A program made the translations under genes and the position numbers. From Paludibacteraceae bacterium (lineage in GTDB: Bacteria; Bacteroidota; Bacteroidia; Bacteroidales; Paludibacteraceae): 61,227 nucleotides of DNA. Every line of letters starts with the position of its first letter. Position 1 is the first letter of the stretch. Below, one piece after another: positions 16,501 through 31,500 of this stretch. The DNA is taken from positions 1 to 61,227 of the forward strand of contig JAKSLA010000016.1 in the NCBI GenBank assembly GCA_024401455.1, given 5' to 3'. Below the pieces are notes generated by a model. That model searched no databases. It saw only the letters and a list, made by a program, of their open reading frames with translations, and was not told where the DNA came from.

Positions 16501-19500
16501 ACGCTCCAGTTATTCAAGTAGAGGGTAAGACAGATGTTTGTGAGCGCGAAGATGTCGAGTTCGTTTGTAAGGTGTTTAATAAGGTCTCTGGAAAGTTTGA
16601 GGAGAGCTCTAGTTGCTCTTACACATGGCGTAAGGATGGAAGACCTATCACGGCAGACGGAAACCGATTGAAGTTGCCTGCTATCTCTTCTGCTTACCAA
16701 GGTCACTATTCCGTAACTGCAACAAGTGGAGGAACGGGATGTGAAACGATTGAGGAGTTTGATTTGGTTGTCAACCCGCTTCCAATCGTAACGGCTTCAG
16801 CCAACAAGACAACCTTCTGTCCTCAGGACGAAGTCATATTGACGGCAGATGCATCCAACTCGCCAAATGCCATTTCAAGTTGGACATGGACAACCAAAGC
16901 AGGAACTTTGTATGGCGCCAATGTTGACTTCTTGGCTGGCACAGATGCAAGCAATTCGTCAGGAGACGCACAAGAGGCGGTTTTGAAGGTGATGGACGTT
17001 AACACTTGTGAAGCCGAGGTAAGGGTACGTTACACGGTTTATCCTGCTCCTACAGTTGATCTTGGTCCAGGCGATGCTATTTGTGCTTCGGGTGTCAATT
17101 CAGATTTCACCTTGAGTGCGACTGTGAGCCCTAACACCTCAGTTGTGTGGGAGACGCCAGACGCATCCAATGATGGCGCAACTACCACTTCTATAGTTGT
17201 TAAGGAGGGTGGTAATTACAAGGTAGTCGCAACAAGAGGAACTTGTAAAGCGCAAGACACAAGATATGTTGCCGTCAACCAAAATCCTACTATCACAAAA
17301 TCAGGTTTGGCGCAGGCCTGCGTAAATAAAACAACAGAGTTGACGTTTGGTGGTGCGAGAGAATATCAAATAGGTTCAAGAACATCTACTGACGGTAAGT
17401 TTGAGTTCAACGAGTCTCAGCCTACGACCTATAATTATACGGTAGTTGGTACGGATATCAATGGATGTCAATCTTCATTGCCATTTGAGGTCAAGTTCAA
17501 TGCACTTCCGGACGTATCGATTGATGCCGCAAGTATCAATTCGGTATGTAAGGGTGCTGCAGCAGAGATTACGGCAACATCGGCAGATGAGGCTAATATC
17601 AAGTCTTGGACATGGACACCAGGCAATTTGACGGGAAAGACCGTCACCCCTGTACTTCAAAACACTTCGACCTATACGGTAACGGTTAAAGACGGAAATG
17701 GTTGTTCTAACACGGCTATTCATACGGTAACCGTTACAGATATACCTTCGTTTGAAGTAACGGGTAATCCAAGTGTATGTCCAGATCAGCCTGTAACATT
17801 GACGGCCAACAATGCCAGCCTTGAATATAGTTGGCGTATGGTAGCCTCTGGCGTTACAACTGAGTTCGACAGCAAGAGTCCGCAAATCACATTCACTCCT
17901 ACGGGCGACTGTATTGTCTATGTAAAGGCGAAATCTACCTCAGGTAAGATTTGTGAGACAGAAGAGAAGATGGTACAGGTTACTCTTCTTCCTGCTCGTA
18001 TGTTGAGCATTGATGGAGCTCCTACAGGACCTATCTGTGAGGGTACGCAACTCACGCTCGTTGCGGGTGGTTTGCCTGCAGGCGAAGAGTACCAGTGGCA
18101 AGGTGGTCTCGGAACGGGAGCAACTAAGACTGTAACTCCAAATCCTGGTACGAAGACAACTTATACCGTTCTCGCTTCTACTGCAGCAGCTGGATCTTGT
18201 CCAGCAAAAGCATCGGTCGATGTTGTTGTTATTTCCAAGCCAAAAGTTAGAATTCAAAGTGCAGAAGATGTCTGCGTTGGTAAGGAGGCCAACCTTGAGG
18301 CAGTCGTTACATTGAATACTTATGAGGTAGATGGAGTTAGTTACGATGCTTCCGTTAAGAACTATGCATGGAATTCGGCTGACGGAACATGGTCAAGACA
18401 AGGTTCGGCTTACGACAATGTGACCACATCAGCAATTGAGGCGGCAACTACGATTACATTGGAGGTTACCGACAACTATAATTGTTCGAATACAACATCG
18501 CTCCCTATAGATTTGAAGCCAAAACCAGTCTTCTCTATTTCTGGTAATACTTCAGTCTGTGAAGGCGATCAAGTGGTGTTGACTGCTAATGGTAGCAGTA
18601 ATATCAACTTTACATGGTACGACAAGGATGGTGTCAAGCTTGCCGATGGTCCAAGATATACGTATTATCCAACAGAAAGCGGACAAGTGAAGCTTGTTGG
18701 AAATTTGAATGGTTGTATCGGCGAAGAGTATGCATATGTCACTGTGAATAGAAAACCACAACTCAATGTAGATGGTAAGACGGGTCTTTGTAAAGGCGAA
18801 AAGTTGGAGTTGACGGCGAGCGGTGCTTCAACTTATACATGGGGAGATGGAACAGTGGGTGCGAACTTTACGGATGAAGCGCCAATATCGACTACATATA
18901 AGGTAACTGGTACGGATGTCAATGGATGTCATGCTACACTAGATGTCCCTGTTGATGTTCGTAAAACTCCAATTGTCAAAATTCAAGGTCCAAACAATGT
19001 ATGTAAGGGAGAAACAGTTCATTTGACTGCTACGTCTGAAACTTGTACGTCATTTAGTTGGAATAATGGAGCAATAACAAGTGCTATTGATGTCCCTATT
19101 ACGGGAAGTGCAATTATTTATAAAGTGATAGGATATGATGAATATGGATGTCCTTCCGCAGAAGATAAAAAGCAGATTAATGGTGTAACATTGCCTGTTG
19201 TTAAAATTGATGGAAAAAATGAAATTTGTGCGGGCGAGTCAGTGACTTTAACTGTATCAAGCACGACTGCTACAAAATGGGAATGGTCAACAAGTGCTAC
19301 AACTTCTAGTGTTTCTATAGATAAAATAGAGAATGATTTAAACGTATGGGTAGATGGTACGTATATAAAAGATGATGCATCTTGTACAACAAGGGCGGAA
19401 TTTCATATATCGGTAAATCCTATACCTAATTTGTCAACAAGGGAAGGAGATGCTCCGGAAGTTTGTAAAGGAGAAAACCTTGTTCTACATGCGGTAGGAG

Positions 19501-22500
19501 CCGATACATATAAATGGAGTGCTAATGATGAGGAGGGTGATATTTTGGTTTTGGATGGTGTTATGTCCGAACATAGCGAGCAATTGACTGGTTATAATAG
19601 TGTAGGATGTCAAGCAACGATAAATATTCCGATTAAAGTAAATCAAGCTCCTAAGATTTCAATTGATGCCCCTAAGGAGGTATGTAAAGGTTCTGTTGCT
19701 TCTTTGACTGCTTCAGGTGGAGTTCGTTATGAATGGAAACATAACCATACGCCTGATGTGCAAATAGAGGAGGTGATTAATAATTCAACTATTAAGTATA
19801 CTGTATATGGATGGGATGAAAAAGGATGTAAAGGCGAAGGCGTAGCACAGATCGCAGGATTAAATAATCCTAAGATTACTATTTCAGGTGATTCTATCAT
19901 CTGTTTAGGAAAAGCAGTGATGCTTACTGCCGAGTCAAACATATCAGGTACTACGTGGGAATGGAGTGATGGAGTTACAAAGTCATCAATGTATTCTGCA
20001 ACTCCTACTTCTGATAGTAAGGTTTTTGTTACGGCAACGGCAAACGGCATATGTAAAGTGGACAAAGCTGTTAACATTACGGTAAATAAGTTGCCAAACT
20101 TAAATATTCAAGGTAATACCACAGTATGTAAAGGTGACGAGTTGTCACTGACTGCTACTGGTGCATTGAATTATTATTGGAATGAGCAGTTAACAAATCC
20201 TTTCAAAGTAAATTTGAACAATGACGCCACTTATACGTTGAGAGGTGTTGATGCTAATGGATGTGAATCATCAAAGTCAATACCAGTTTTTGTCCAAGCT
20301 CGTCCAGTAGTCTCAATTGATGGAGAAAATTCGGTTTGTGAGGGAACTTCAACCACATTGACAGCTAATGCCGACCAAGATGTCGCTTACTTGTGGGATG
20401 ATGATCAACACTCAAACACACAATTTATTTCTCCTGATGTTGATGAATCACGTACTTATAAAGTAATAGTAACTGATAAAACTCCTCTTGAATGTACCTC
20501 TTCTGCAACGAAAACGGTCATAGCTAAGAAGAAGCCTAAGGTTACAATTACGGGTAATGCTCCTATTTGTGATGGAGAAACAATGAATTTGAAAGCGGAG
20601 GTAACTAATTCAGCTGAGGCTGCTGGTCCTTATGTATATAAGTGGTCAACAGCAACGACTGATAATATTTCAAGTATTTCATTTGTTCCAACTACCCAAG
20701 GTCAACAAGTATCTGTAGAAGTTGAGTCGTCAAATGGTTGTATCGGCAAGGACGATGTTGTTATTGATGTCTTGGATAGGCCTTCGTTCCAAATCGTAGG
20801 TTCTAAGAGAATATGTCAAGGAGATATACTTCACTTGGAGGCAAAATCAATTATTCCTGACGCAGAATATACTTATACGTGGAAGAAGAGTATAGTAGGC
20901 GCAGTTCTTGAGCAACAAATGTTGGACCCAGGAGAGTTCGATTTTGAGGTGACTGCTGTGACTAAGGGTCAATGTCCTTCTGTTAATGAGGAAGTAGTCC
21001 ATGTTACAGTTGTTGAAAATCCTAGAATGTCAATTGTAGGAGAATCAACGGTTTGTTATGGAGCTTCTACAACGCTCAATGCTCAAGCTGAAACACATGT
21101 AACTCAAGTGAACTATGTATGGGAGTACACGGAGAATGGTGAAACTAAATCGTCTTTGAGTGAGAACTTTACTACTCCAGCCATCAATGCTCCTCTAACA
21201 ATTAGTGTTACAGGAACTGACGTTGATCAATGTAAGGCTTATGCAACATTCACGGTTTCTCCAGTAGAAGCACCAAGGTTGGAAATTGAGCCTATTGGCT
21301 TCCCTGTCTGTGATAATGGTGAGGTGACTCTCCAAGGTAGGAATGAATTGGATAATACTAACAGTACACATTACGAGTGGTCTGTTGCAGGAACTAAAGT
21401 ACAGGAAGGTGCTCTTTATACTAAGACATATAATAGAACAACCACAGTTCGTTTGTCTGCTACGAAAGATAATTGTACGGCATTCATCGATTATGAAATA
21501 CCAGTATATTCAAGTCCTTCTATCGACTATACAGGTGTAACGGACTTGTGTGCCGGTGATCAATTGACGTTGACCGCTCGTAAGAGTACGGGAGACGGAG
21601 ACTTGAAATACACTTGGCAACGTTCGGGTGTTAATCCTGTTGATGCCGCAGTATATACGGAGACCTTGAATAGCTTCGGTACGTATGATTATAAATTGTA
21701 CGCATACGATGATCATGGTTGTAAGTCAAATGAGGTGACTGTCCCTGTTAGCGTGAGACGAACTCCTACAGTTTCCATCACTCCTTCTGTCAATGGTGTG
21801 TTGGAAGTTTGTAAGGGTCTTACTCAAGAGTTGACCGCTGTTGGTGGCGAGGACGGACTTACCTACAAGTGGTCTTATAATAACCTTGCTTCAAAGAACA
21901 TCACAGTTCCTGCTGTGACTGATGATGCTGAATATACAGTTGACGTCTTTGATGGCAAGTGTTATGGAAATGACAAGATTACCGTTAAGCCTAAGGATTA
22001 TCCTACTATCAGTGTAGATGACCAGACGGTATGTTTGGGTAGCCAATCAACGTTGACTCCTAACCTCAATGCTGACATTGAAAGCTATACGTTCCAATAT
22101 GGTACGGAGAAGGCCGAAAATGTTCAAGATTTTGATTATACTCCAACAAAGGAGTCGTCTGTCATCTATGTATATGCTAAAGGCAAAAATGGATGTGAGA
22201 CAACATCTCCTGTTTTAGTAAATATCACTGCTGTAGCGCAACCTGAAATTTCTATAGCAGGAAGTCGTGATATTTGTCAGAACGGAGAGTTGAATCTCGT
22301 TCCAAGTGTGACGAATATTACTTCTCCTATTCAATATACTTGGAGTGATGACTTTGGACATACTTACAATGGTGCTTTGAATGTCACTATGGCTAATGTC
22401 GGTTCATTCAATTACCATTTGACAGCAAAAACAGATGATGCGTTGAAATGTTCTTCAAAAGAGGATATCGTAGTTAATGTTCACAACTTGCCAGCATTGC

Positions 22501-25500
22501 AGATCAAGGGTGCTGACGTTTGTGCCGATACTTTATTTACTCTCTCTGTACAAAGAACAGATACGGAGAAGGAGAACAACACTTCATATGTATGGAAGAT
22601 TGATGGATCTGATGATGTTTTGAGTACGACTGAGCAGTTGTCAACCAAGATATCTTCTCCTACAACATTTGTGGTAGAGGCAACAGACGTTTACCAATGT
22701 GTTGGCTCGGCTACGAAGACGATAACAACTTATGGACTTCCAACAATTACGGTTACGGGTAACAATCCGGTTTGTTTAAATAGTCCGCTTACAACGCTCA
22801 AAGCCGAGGTGGTAGGAGAGACGCGTGCCGTTACTTACACTTGGTATGACGAAAAGGGAGTTAAGATTTCTACGTCAGACGTTCTTCCTTCTTATACACC
22901 AACGACTTTGGGTAACAAGCGTTTGAAGGTGGAAGCCTATGTTAATAATGAGAAGTGTGTTGCTACAGCCTATGTTGATGTAGTAGTTAACGCCTTGCCA
23001 GACTTGTCTGTAGTGGGTAATCGCTCTATTTGTAAGAACACTATGGTTAGTTTGTCAGGAGTTGACGCTAATAACACCTCTACTACATTCGAGTGGATTG
23101 ACATTAATTCAAATGCAACGCCGGGCACAGTATTTGAGAAGACATTCTCTTCAACAGGTGTTCAAACTTATCAATTGAAGGGTACGGATGGTAACAATTG
23201 TAAGAACTCTATTCCTGTAGAAATTACAGTTAAGGATTTGCCAAACTTCTCATTCAAGCCTCTTGCTCCAGTTTGTCCTAATATAGACTTTACTGTTGAA
23301 TTGGAAGGTTCCGATGCTTACAAGTACGATTGGAACAATGACGGTTCATACGAAGGAAAGCATAATTCTTATAAGATTACACAAGACACAACCATTACTG
23401 TAGTGGCTAAGGATGAAAATACCAATTGTGAGTCATCTTTGAGTACAACGGTAAGAGTAAATACAGTTCCTACTATTTCATTTGTTCCTACTACAGCCAC
23501 CATTTGTGAAGGTGAGCAAGTTACGGTAAGAGCATTGACAGGTACAGGTTTGGCTGCTGCTCAAAATTGGTTGTGGTCTGATGGCTCTACTACAGATGCG
23601 ACAACTTATACTCCAGTTATGACCGGAGAGAATAAGTTGAGCGTTAGAGGAACTAATACTGGTTCGGGCTGTTATACTGACGCAGAGTTTGTATTCAATG
23701 TTGTTGAGAAGCCAGTTATCACGATCAAGGAGACCGCAGCTTGTTTGAACGGAAATATCAAGTTGGAGGTTGACTATGCTAAGAGTGACAACTATGAGTA
23801 TAGTTGGAATGGAGGTGCATGGACCGATGTTAAGTCCTTTACCGCTAAAGCTGATATGGGCAATACGGTTCCTTCTGCTGACATTCGTAAATATGAATAT
23901 ACTGTTAAGGTTAGAAACAAGTCAGGTCTTGGATGTGACAATGTTTTGACTGGTTCAGTTGATGTATATCCATTGCCAGTGTTGACAATTACTGGAGAAG
24001 ATGTCTGTGATGGTTCTTATGCAGATTTGAGAGCTTCGGGTGTTGCAAATGGTACTTATAACTGGTATGATGCATCAGATGTTTTGTTAAAAGAAAACTC
24101 TGCAACTTATGGACCAAGGGTTACGGCTGATTTGGATTTGAAGGTAATCGCTACGGATGCACATTCTTGTCAAAGTGAGCCTCAAACAATTTCAATTAAG
24201 AAGTTGAACAAACCAGTTATTCAAATTGAGCAACCTGATCCTGCCTGTGTCAACAGTGAGGTTACTTTGGTTGACAATGGTGATTCTGATGAAAGACAAT
24301 GGAAGGTCGGTACAACAACAGGAACCGGCGTTGATTTCAAGTTCACTCCGACTGCATCAGGAAATGCTTATGTGACTTTGGATTCGAAGAAAAATTATAT
24401 AGGACGTACGGGTGCTATCGTAACTTGTGCTAGTGATCAAGTTAGACAGTTGGTTTCTGTAAAGGCATTGCCAACGGTAACTCTTCCAAGCAAGGTCGAT
24501 GTTTGTCCAAATACTCCTGCAAATTTGAATGCTGTTGCCGCTGCTGCTAATGGAACATTGTCTTATACATGGACAAACCTTTCAACAAATCAGGTGACAA
24601 CAGATGCAACAGCTACTTATACGACTCCATCAATGGCTGTGGGTTCTGCTCAATTCAAAGTTGAAGTTAAGGATGACTATTGTTCTAATTCAGCAGAGAC
24701 GGAGGTTGTAGTCCGTACCCTTCCTGAGTTTGAAATTCAAGCGCCAGAGGTGGTCTGTGAAGGAACAGATGCCACTCTAAAGCTTGTCTGCAAGACAGCC
24801 AATACATCATTTAGTGTTGATTGGACTAATGTTCAGTCTTCGGAGAACCTTCATTCAAGTTTGACTCAAATTTCGGATGTTGTTGACAATAAGTTTACAT
24901 ATGTGGCTCACGTTGTTGATGCTAATAATTGTGAGCAGGATGTTACACACAACATTAAGATAAACAAGAAGCCAGTAGTTACAATCTCTTCTAGCAGAAA
25001 CAGTGTTTGTGCTAATGATGTAACAGGTATGATATTGACGGCTAATGTTACCAATCCTACGGAGGCGTTGTCGCCTTACACATACAAGTGGAATGGTAAC
25101 AACGCATGGACTAGTCAGAATCTTGATTTGGCATCTCCTCAGAACGATCAAGTTTATTCTGTCCTTGTGACTTCTGTTTCTGGTTGTTCAGGCGAGCAAT
25201 CCATTACGATTACAAGTGTTGAGGATCAACCAGCATTGCCATTGCCTACTGGTCCATTTGACATCTGTTTGGGTGAGTCAATCAACTTGTCTTATGCTAG
25301 TGATGCTCGATTCAAGTATTCTTGGAAACCAGAGAATGGCATTCAGGTAGATGGTTATAATTATACATATTTGCCATCTCAGCCAGGCGACTATAAGATT
25401 ACGATTACGATTACAGATTTGAACTCTGCATCAAAATGTCAAGATTCTCGTGATGTTACAGTTCATGTTCATGCACTTCCAGCAGATGTGACAATCTCTG

Positions 25501-28500
25501 GCGACGAGAAACTTTGTAAGGGAAGCGATGCTATATTGACTGCATCGGCCTCTTCTTCTCCTGTGGCTTACTCTTGGTATGGCGTAAATCCAGAGACGAA
25601 TCCATCAGCTTCTCCATTGGCGAATGGACTTACTTATAGGTTGACCGATATTCAAACGGCAAAGACTATTTATTTGGTGGGTGATAATGGCTATTGTAAG
25701 AGCTACGCTAATCATACAATCACTCCTGTTGAAAAGCCTGTTTTGGCTTACACTGGTGATGTTGAGGTTTGTGAGGGTGGTTCTACAACTTTGATTGCCG
25801 ACGGTCAATCATCGGGTATCCAATATGCATGGGAAGACCAAACACCATCTGCATATACCTCTATTAATTCAGGTGCGGTTAGCCTTGGACAACAAAAGTC
25901 AATCAAGTTGACGGGTACAAAAGACAACTGTACAAACGAGTTGTTTGTTATAGTTAAGGCAAACCCAATCCCACAAGCATCTGTCCTTGCTAAGGAAGTA
26001 TGTTCAGATGAATCTTTCAATTTGACATATACACTTGGTAGCAATGGTGCTGATGTTGTTTCTGAAAAATGGTATTCAGGTGGTGAACTTCTTGGTGGCC
26101 ACTACGATGGAGTTGACCATGCTTGGATGACTTCGTTCAAGACAGCCGTTACAACTAAGATGTCAATGAGATTGGATGTCGAGTCAAGTAAGGGTTGTAA
26201 GCAATCAGTTCCTGTTGAAGTGACAGTGAAGGCATTGCCAGTAGTTGCCGTTAGCGGAAAATTGAAAGTCTGCGAAGGCACAGAGACGACCCTCTCTGCA
26301 ACCGGAGCCAACTCATACGAGTGGTATAAGGTTGATGGCGAGACGGCAACTAAGATAGAAGGTGCCTCAGAAGCAAGTTTGACCGTTACTGTTGATGGAA
26401 CTCAAACATACGGAGTCATCGGAAATGATGGTTGTGCAAGCACGATGAAGACAGCGACCGTTTCTACATTGGCTTATCCTACGATTGTGGCTGAAGACGT
26501 AACGGTTTGTAAGGGTGCTGATGCTACATTATTAGCGACTATTGCTGATCATTCAGATGCGACAGTTTCAACGGTTTATAATTGGAGTACAGGCTCAACT
26601 TCTCCAACAACAGTCGTTGAGAAAGTAAATGCTCAACCTATCAAGGAGACAATTACAGGAGGTTACAAATATTCAGACGGTACCGTATGTTCTAAGTCTG
26701 CTACTGTAACCATCAAATATCAAGATTTGCCAACTCTATCAGTCTCTCCTGCTAAGCCAGTTATCTGTAATGGCCAATCGGTTGAGATAACATTGAACGG
26801 ACCATCTACTTCTTATAAGATGGATGGCGTAGATGTTCCTAATGTTGGTGGAATCTTCAAGACAACGGTTGCTCCTACCGGAACTACTACTTATAATGTA
26901 GAGATGACCGAGGCAAAGGCAGGTGGTTTGACTTGTTCTAATTCTGCAACGTTTGAAGTTGTTGTTTATGAAGCGCCATCTATCCTTATCCAAGGCGACA
27001 AGTACGTATGTTCTGGATACTCTGCTATCTTGAAGGCTTCTTCTGAAGGTGGTGCTACTAACTATAAGTGGACATCGAATACAAATCCTTCATGGAGCGA
27101 GACGGGTGCGACTATCGAAACACATAATATTACAGAAGAGACTACATTCACTGTAACGGCTGACGGACCTTCTTCTCAGAACTCATGTCCAGCAACGAAG
27201 ACATTTACAGTGATTCCTCTTCAACGTCCTGTAATTACAGCTGCGGACAAGGAGGTTTGTGCAGGTTTGGCTGTCCAATTGGAGGCTGCTGCTACGGCTG
27301 CCGATCAGTCTTCTATGAGTTATGCATGGGATGCAGTAGAAGGCTCTTTCGCCGGACCTTCCATCTCATACAGACCATCTGCTCCAAGCGGAGAAAGCTT
27401 CGTCACTGTTACCGCTACTGCTAAATACAACTCTTCAACCGCATCTTGTTCAAGTACAAAGGATGTTAAGGTAACAATCAATCCATCGCCAGTTTTGTCG
27501 TACGTCGGTAAGACTGACTTGTGTTCTGGCTCTCAATTGAGATTGGAAGCACAGGGCATTACGGGTGTTACTAGTCCATATACATGGAAGAACGCAAGCA
27601 ACGAGAATGTTTCTTCTGAGGCAGTCTTGGTAGTTGATAATGTAACTGCGAAAGCTTCCGTTTACAAGTTGTTTGGTCAAGACGCTAAGGGTTGTACAAA
27701 CGAAATTACAATCACTGTAACTTCTCAACCTAAGCCTATCATTAATGTCTTGGGTGCAACCAGTGTTTGTGAAGGCACTTATGCTGACCTTACACTTTCT
27801 GGTACTGATGATGCAATTTATGAGTGGTATGAGGGTGATGTTCAAGTTTCTGCAGTGGATAACTTCAAGACACTTGTTAATACAGAAAAGACATATAAGG
27901 CAGTTGCTAAACTTCTTTTGGATGGTGGTGACTATTGTACGTCAGAGCAAGACGTTGTTGTAACTCCTCTTGCTAAGCCAGTTCTTTCTACTACAGGTTC
28001 TACAATCTGTTTGGGTGAGGAGGCTACGCTTTCTGCTTCGGGCGCTGATTACTACGCTTGGACGTTTGGAAGCGAGAACACTTCTGGCCCTAACGTAAAT
28101 ACATTCAAGATTAAGCCAACTACCGTGGCAAGTGATGCAAATCCTCACAAGGTATATTTGACGGCGTCTAATGTATATAACACTGCCCTCGGTCAAACGA
28201 CATGTTCAGTTAATGAGGTTATCAATGTTATCGTAAATGAATTGCCAAGCGCCGAGATTGCAGGTAATACTACGGTATGTGAAGGCCACGAAATGACGTT
28301 GACTGCTGTTGGTCCAGACGAAAACAGAACGTATGAGTGGATCTTGATTGCCACGAAGGAGGTTCTTTCAAATACGAAAACATTAAAGAGAACACCTGTT
28401 TATGGTGAGTCTTATCAGTTGAATGTAAAGAACACCGTAACTAATTGTACAAATTATGCTGTTGTAACTCCTACAATCAAGGCTAAACCTCAGATTGTGG

Positions 28501-31500
28501 TTGACGGAGCAAAGAACCTTTGTGATGGTTCGACAATCAGTTTGACGGCGAGCGGTGCTTATACTTACAAGTGGGTACTTGTGGGTGAGGACAACAAACC
28601 TGGTAGCACAACTCTCTCAAGTTTGTCAACTTATTCTGATCGCATAGCTGATAAAGATGTTGTATTGAGAGTTTACGGTACGACAGATCAACAATGTGAA
28701 GATTCAGTTGATGTAACTATTCACTCATTGGCTAAGCCTACATTTGCTATTGCAGATGTTGAGGTTTGTCACGAGAGCGAAGTTCAGTTGGTTGACACGA
28801 AAGCCGAGGCTGACGCTAATACCTACCAATGGATTATCGGTGGAGTTACTTTGGAGAGCGATGCAAATACAGCAACTTATGTAGCTTCTACAAGAAATAC
28901 GAAGACAGGTAGAGTCGTTGCTTCTAAGACATACAATACAGTAGAGGATGGCGAGGTGACATGTTCTAATACTTCAGCCAACTTCTCTATCACAGTATTG
29001 CCTTTGCCAACATTGGCTTACACATCACCAGTCGTTTGTGATAAGCAAGATTTGACTATCACTGCCAACGGTGCTTCAACTTATGCTTGGTACGATGCTG
29101 CTAAGTTCGATCAAGATAGTGCTGCGGCACGCGTTTCAACGGAGGATGCTTTGGTTCTTAAAAATGTTGACGCTTCTTTGCCATTGTCTTACAAGTTGAA
29201 GGGTGTTAGTGACAAGGGTTGTGTATCATTCAAGGATGTAAGCGTCTCATTGGTACAATTGCCTACTATCACGATTGTCGGTGATTCTGTTGTCTGCGAA
29301 AATACAAAGACAACATTCACTGCTGGTGGCGCAAGAAGCTACGAGTGGAAAACGGCAGACGGAACTACTTCTCTTGCTAAATCTGCTTCATACACAGTAG
29401 ATGTTGCTTCCGACGAAGTTAAGTATATGGTTATCGGTACTGCATCATCGGGTTGTGTTGACACTGCTTATGTAACAGTTCACCCTCAGAAATATCCAGT
29501 GTTGGCAGACCTACACAAGAGCGTCTGTGTTAATTCTCCAATTGAATTGACATTGGATGGTGGTGACGAGGGCAACTACAAGTGGCGCTTCGAGGGTAAG
29601 GATTTGGCCTCTACTTCAGCGACCGAGACGATTACTCCGACTATCGTAGGTAATGATAAGCCAGTATATGTTACGGCTTCTAAGTCTTATGAAGTTTATG
29701 GCACCTCTTTGGAATGTAAGACAACCAAGACGGTTCTTTTGGATGTTAAGCATTTGCCTCAATTGACATTGAATGGCTCATCTGAAGTTTGTATCGGCAC
29801 AGAGTTGAACTTGACCGCATCAAATGTATATACAGATGCTGAGCCTACTTACTACTACTGGTATTCGCCAATTAAGAATGATACAATCGCAAGAACTGCT
29901 AATTATGCAGTAGCTAAGATGATGAATGATTCTACATACCGTTATGGCGCTATCGACAAAAACGGATGTAGGGCTGAAGCTACAGTTTCAGTATCGGTTG
30001 TAGAAAAGCCAACAATTGCAGCGGCTGGTGACTTCTACGCTTGTGAAGGAACAGCAGCAAGCATCACGGTTTCTGGTACGAACTCATACGAGTGGACAAA
30101 TAGTAATGGTGTTGTGGTTTCTACCGCTTCAACTTACAAGCCAGTCATGAACGGTGATTCAGTTTATACGGTTGTTGGTCAAAGCAACAAGGGTTGCTAC
30201 AGTGAGCCTTTGACAGTCAATGCTTATGCTCTTGATAAGCCAACAATTGATTTGCAAGATCAAGATGTCTGCTTGGGCGGTAAGGTTAAATTTGTTGCTC
30301 AAGTTTCAATTGAGGATCAAAATGATATTGATGAGGGTGTTAATTACGGTTACACTTGGCAAGGTTATCCTGCTACGACAACAAATGAGTTGGAAGTAAC
30401 TTCTAATGTTGCTGGTACAAGTGTTATCTCATTCACCGGAACGGCATTGTACACTAGAACGGTTAACACCGTTTCCCGAAACTATTCATGTAACACAACC
30501 GCTCGCGCTGAGTTGACTACTCGTGCATTGCCAGTCTTTACGGCAAATGTTGAGAGTGTCTGTGTCGATAAGGATGTTGAGTTCACGGCTGTTTCATCAG
30601 AGTCGGGTATGTCATATGAATGGAAGAACGGAAGTGCGGTTGTAACGGATGGTGATGCTGATGATTCTAAGTTGACAACTAAGTTGGCTGCCGGTTCTCA
30701 TACGTTGCAGTTGATCGGTACAAAGAAATATACTGAGTCGCTTTCATGTTCTAAGTCAATTGATGTGACTGTTGATGTGTATGAGTTGCCTGAGGTTGCG
30801 ATTACGGGTCAATTTGACATCTGTTCTGGAACTAACACTAAATTGACCGCTGTCTCTCCAGTTGGTAGCGTAGCAACTTATCAATGGTATGAGAAGAACG
30901 GTACAGTTCTTACGGAGATAGACGTAGAGACTAGTGCAACATTTGTTACACCTTCGCTTACTGCTTCTAAGACTTACGTTGTAGTTGCTAAGAATGCTAC
31001 AGATTGCGAGTCTCAAGCCGAAGTGACAATCGACATCATCGAAAACCCTGTCATCAATGTGGTTGACAAGGCAACTTGTTTGAATGAGCCAATTACATTC
31101 GATGTCACTAATGATAATACAGCGGATGATGCTACTTCATACATATGGATGGCTAATGGTAACCAATTCGACGGACATAAGACAGCTACTTATACTCCGA
31201 CAATGGCTGGTACTATTGAAATCCAAGTTGTCGGAACCAAGGCTCACACAGTTGCAGAGGGTCGTGGTAACGCTCAAACTTGTAAAACAACAGAGCACTT
31301 CCAATTGTTGGTACGTAGTTTGCCTGAGTTGAAAGTCAATGGCAACACTTCCGTATGTTACGACAAGCAACTCTCTTTGAATGCTGAGGGTGCTGACATA
31401 TACTATTGGGCAGAGGTGAATACTCCTAATATGCATATTAGTGAAAGCAGCGAGTTGGTTGTTCCAAATCTTAAGACAGATAAGTCTTATATCTTGACGG

